From assembly GCA_963798865.1 (NCBI GenBank), contig CAWCVZ010000004.1, positions 1,612,001 through 1,676,000 on the forward strand: 64,000 nt of DNA. Direction: 5' to 3'. Of this stretch, positions 63,551 to 64,000 are shown one piece after another. The notes beneath the pieces are model-generated. The model was not told where the DNA came from. It saw nothing but the letters and a program-made list of their open reading frames with translations, and made no database searches. Source of the DNA: RBG-16-34-14 sp963798865. GTDB lineage: Bacteria; Bacteroidota; Ignavibacteria; Ignavibacteriales; Ignavibacteriaceae. The position numbers were made by a program, and so were the translations under genes. Each line of letters opens with the position of its first letter. Position 1 is the stretch's first letter.

Positions 63551-64000
63551 TTATCTTCAAGCTCTTCCATTAATTTCATATTCACCAGACCATCAAAGCC
63601 TGTAACAAGCGGTGTTTTATTATTAAGAAAAGATTGTTGAACAGATTTCAGCATATAGTAAAACTTTTTCCCTCTTTTTCTGAATGCTTTTCTGGCTTCT
63701 CCATCTTTAAGAATGGCTAACTTAGCAGGAACATTTTTTTGTGCTATTAATTTTTCTATGCTTAATGCACCTTTATGACCCAGTATTTCAATCCTGTTAA
63801 AAGCTTTTTTATTATTGAATGAAACATTAAAATATCCGTAACCGCTTTTTTCAAATTTCGCAATGCCACAGGCAAAATCATCGGTTTCACTTTTATAAAT
63901 TATATTATCAACAAACCCATCTAATGTTTTTATTTCTCCGCCAAAAAATCTAAGGAGATCTATCATGTGAGTTCCAATATCTCTAAGTGCGCCGCCGCCG
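63526..64000 (-). CDS. Gfo/Idh/MocA-family oxidoreductase (5' part cut off)
   Basis: The frame is open to the right edge, so about 157 C-terminal residues are visible, from GGGALRDIGTHMIDLLRFFG. GALRDIGTHMIDL carries the catalytic-region His conserved in this NAD(P)-dependent sugar oxidoreductase family. IEILGHKGALSIEKLIAQKN and TPLVTGFDGLVNMKLMEELE are also typical. The Rossmann N-domain lies beyond the window. Its end overlaps the aldolase start, indicating a shared sugar-breakdown operon. The substrate is unknown. Confidence 0.85.
   Translation of the reverse strand, partial: GGGALRDIGTHMIDLLRFFGGEIKTLDGFVDNIIYKSETDDFACGIAKFEKSGYGYFNVSFNNKKAFNRIEILGHKGALSIEKLIAQKNVPAKLAILKDGEARKAFRKRGKKFYYMLKSVQQSFLNNKTPLVTGFDGLVNMKLMEELEDKCQMKKES

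Noticed and set aside
1..64000. tRNA, rRNA, CRISPR arrays, insertion sequences or prophage genes
   Set aside because: Reading both strands I saw no cloverleaf with a GGTTCAAATCC-type arm, no regularly spaced repeats, and no transposase, integrase or phage structural motifs.

Overview
This 64 kb window is AT-rich bacterial chromosome and is almost entirely coding. The most likely source is a member of the Ignavibacteriota or a close relative in the Fibrobacterota-Chlorobiota-Bacteroidota group. The evidence is: several secreted proteins with C-terminal type IX sorting domains carrying the NPFNP signature; a PorV-family outer-membrane protein; a GWxTD-domain protein; DUF3098-like and bactofilin genes; and an F-type ATP synthase operon that lacks the beta and epsilon genes, as in Chlorobi and Bacteroidetes. 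Two good promoters have E. coli-like TTGACA boxes with 17-base spacers, which argues against a Bacteroidia-type housekeeping promoter. The species cannot be named from this sequence alone.

Layout. Positions 1-9463 (minus strand) hold core genes. In transcription order these are atpZ, atpI-like, atpB, E, F, H, A, G, then ffh, rpsP, khpA, rimM, trmD, rplS and a truncated MqnA-like gene. Positions 9466-14712 hold cell-envelope genes: a bactofilin, a membrane-anchored M23 peptidase, a YrdC-family protein, a GT9 glycosyltransferase, an LpxL-like acyltransferase and a GWxTD protein. Positions 14788-24411 hold an outer-membrane and secretion block: a TonB-dependent receptor, a very large secreted protein and a PorV-family barrel in one run, with a separate secreted protein upstream. 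Positions 24590-31751 hold serA, trxA, an enoyl-ACP reductase, dnaE and a small outer-membrane protein.

Positions 32166-49838 are dominated by a polysaccharide locus of the Wzx/Wzy type: chain-length regulator, polymerase, flippase, methyltransferase, epimerase, several GT2 enzymes, an initiating phosphoglycosyltransferase, a polyprenol-phosphate sugar synthase, and a GT2 enzyme fused to a degenerate phosphoglycosyltransferase. Then follow accA, a thioesterase, a second flippase and dut. Positions 49939-57680 hold a GH42-like secreted hydrolase and four tandem type IX cargo proteins whose sorting-domain DNA is nearly repeated.

At about 57.7-58.1 kb the coding strand flips. The plus-strand run holds a small unknown protein bracketed by two short structured, terminator-ended RNA candidates, then a DUF3098-like membrane protein, a bacterial microcompartment vertex protein (EutN/CcmL family) and dprA. 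The window closes on the minus strand with rarA, an FtsB/DivIC-like gene, ddl, a class II aldolase and a truncated Gfo/Idh/MocA oxidoreductase. The vertex protein and class II aldolase, about 4 kb apart, hint at a microcompartment for sugar-derived aldehydes, but no shell hexamer gene is in view.

Six genes (rimM, the LpxL-like gene, serA, the 32.6 kb flippase, wzy and a YCF48 protein) are each broken by one or two single-base frameshifts, mostly in homopolymers. The pattern looks more like sequencing or assembly error than gene decay. I give these genes their reconstructed full extents.
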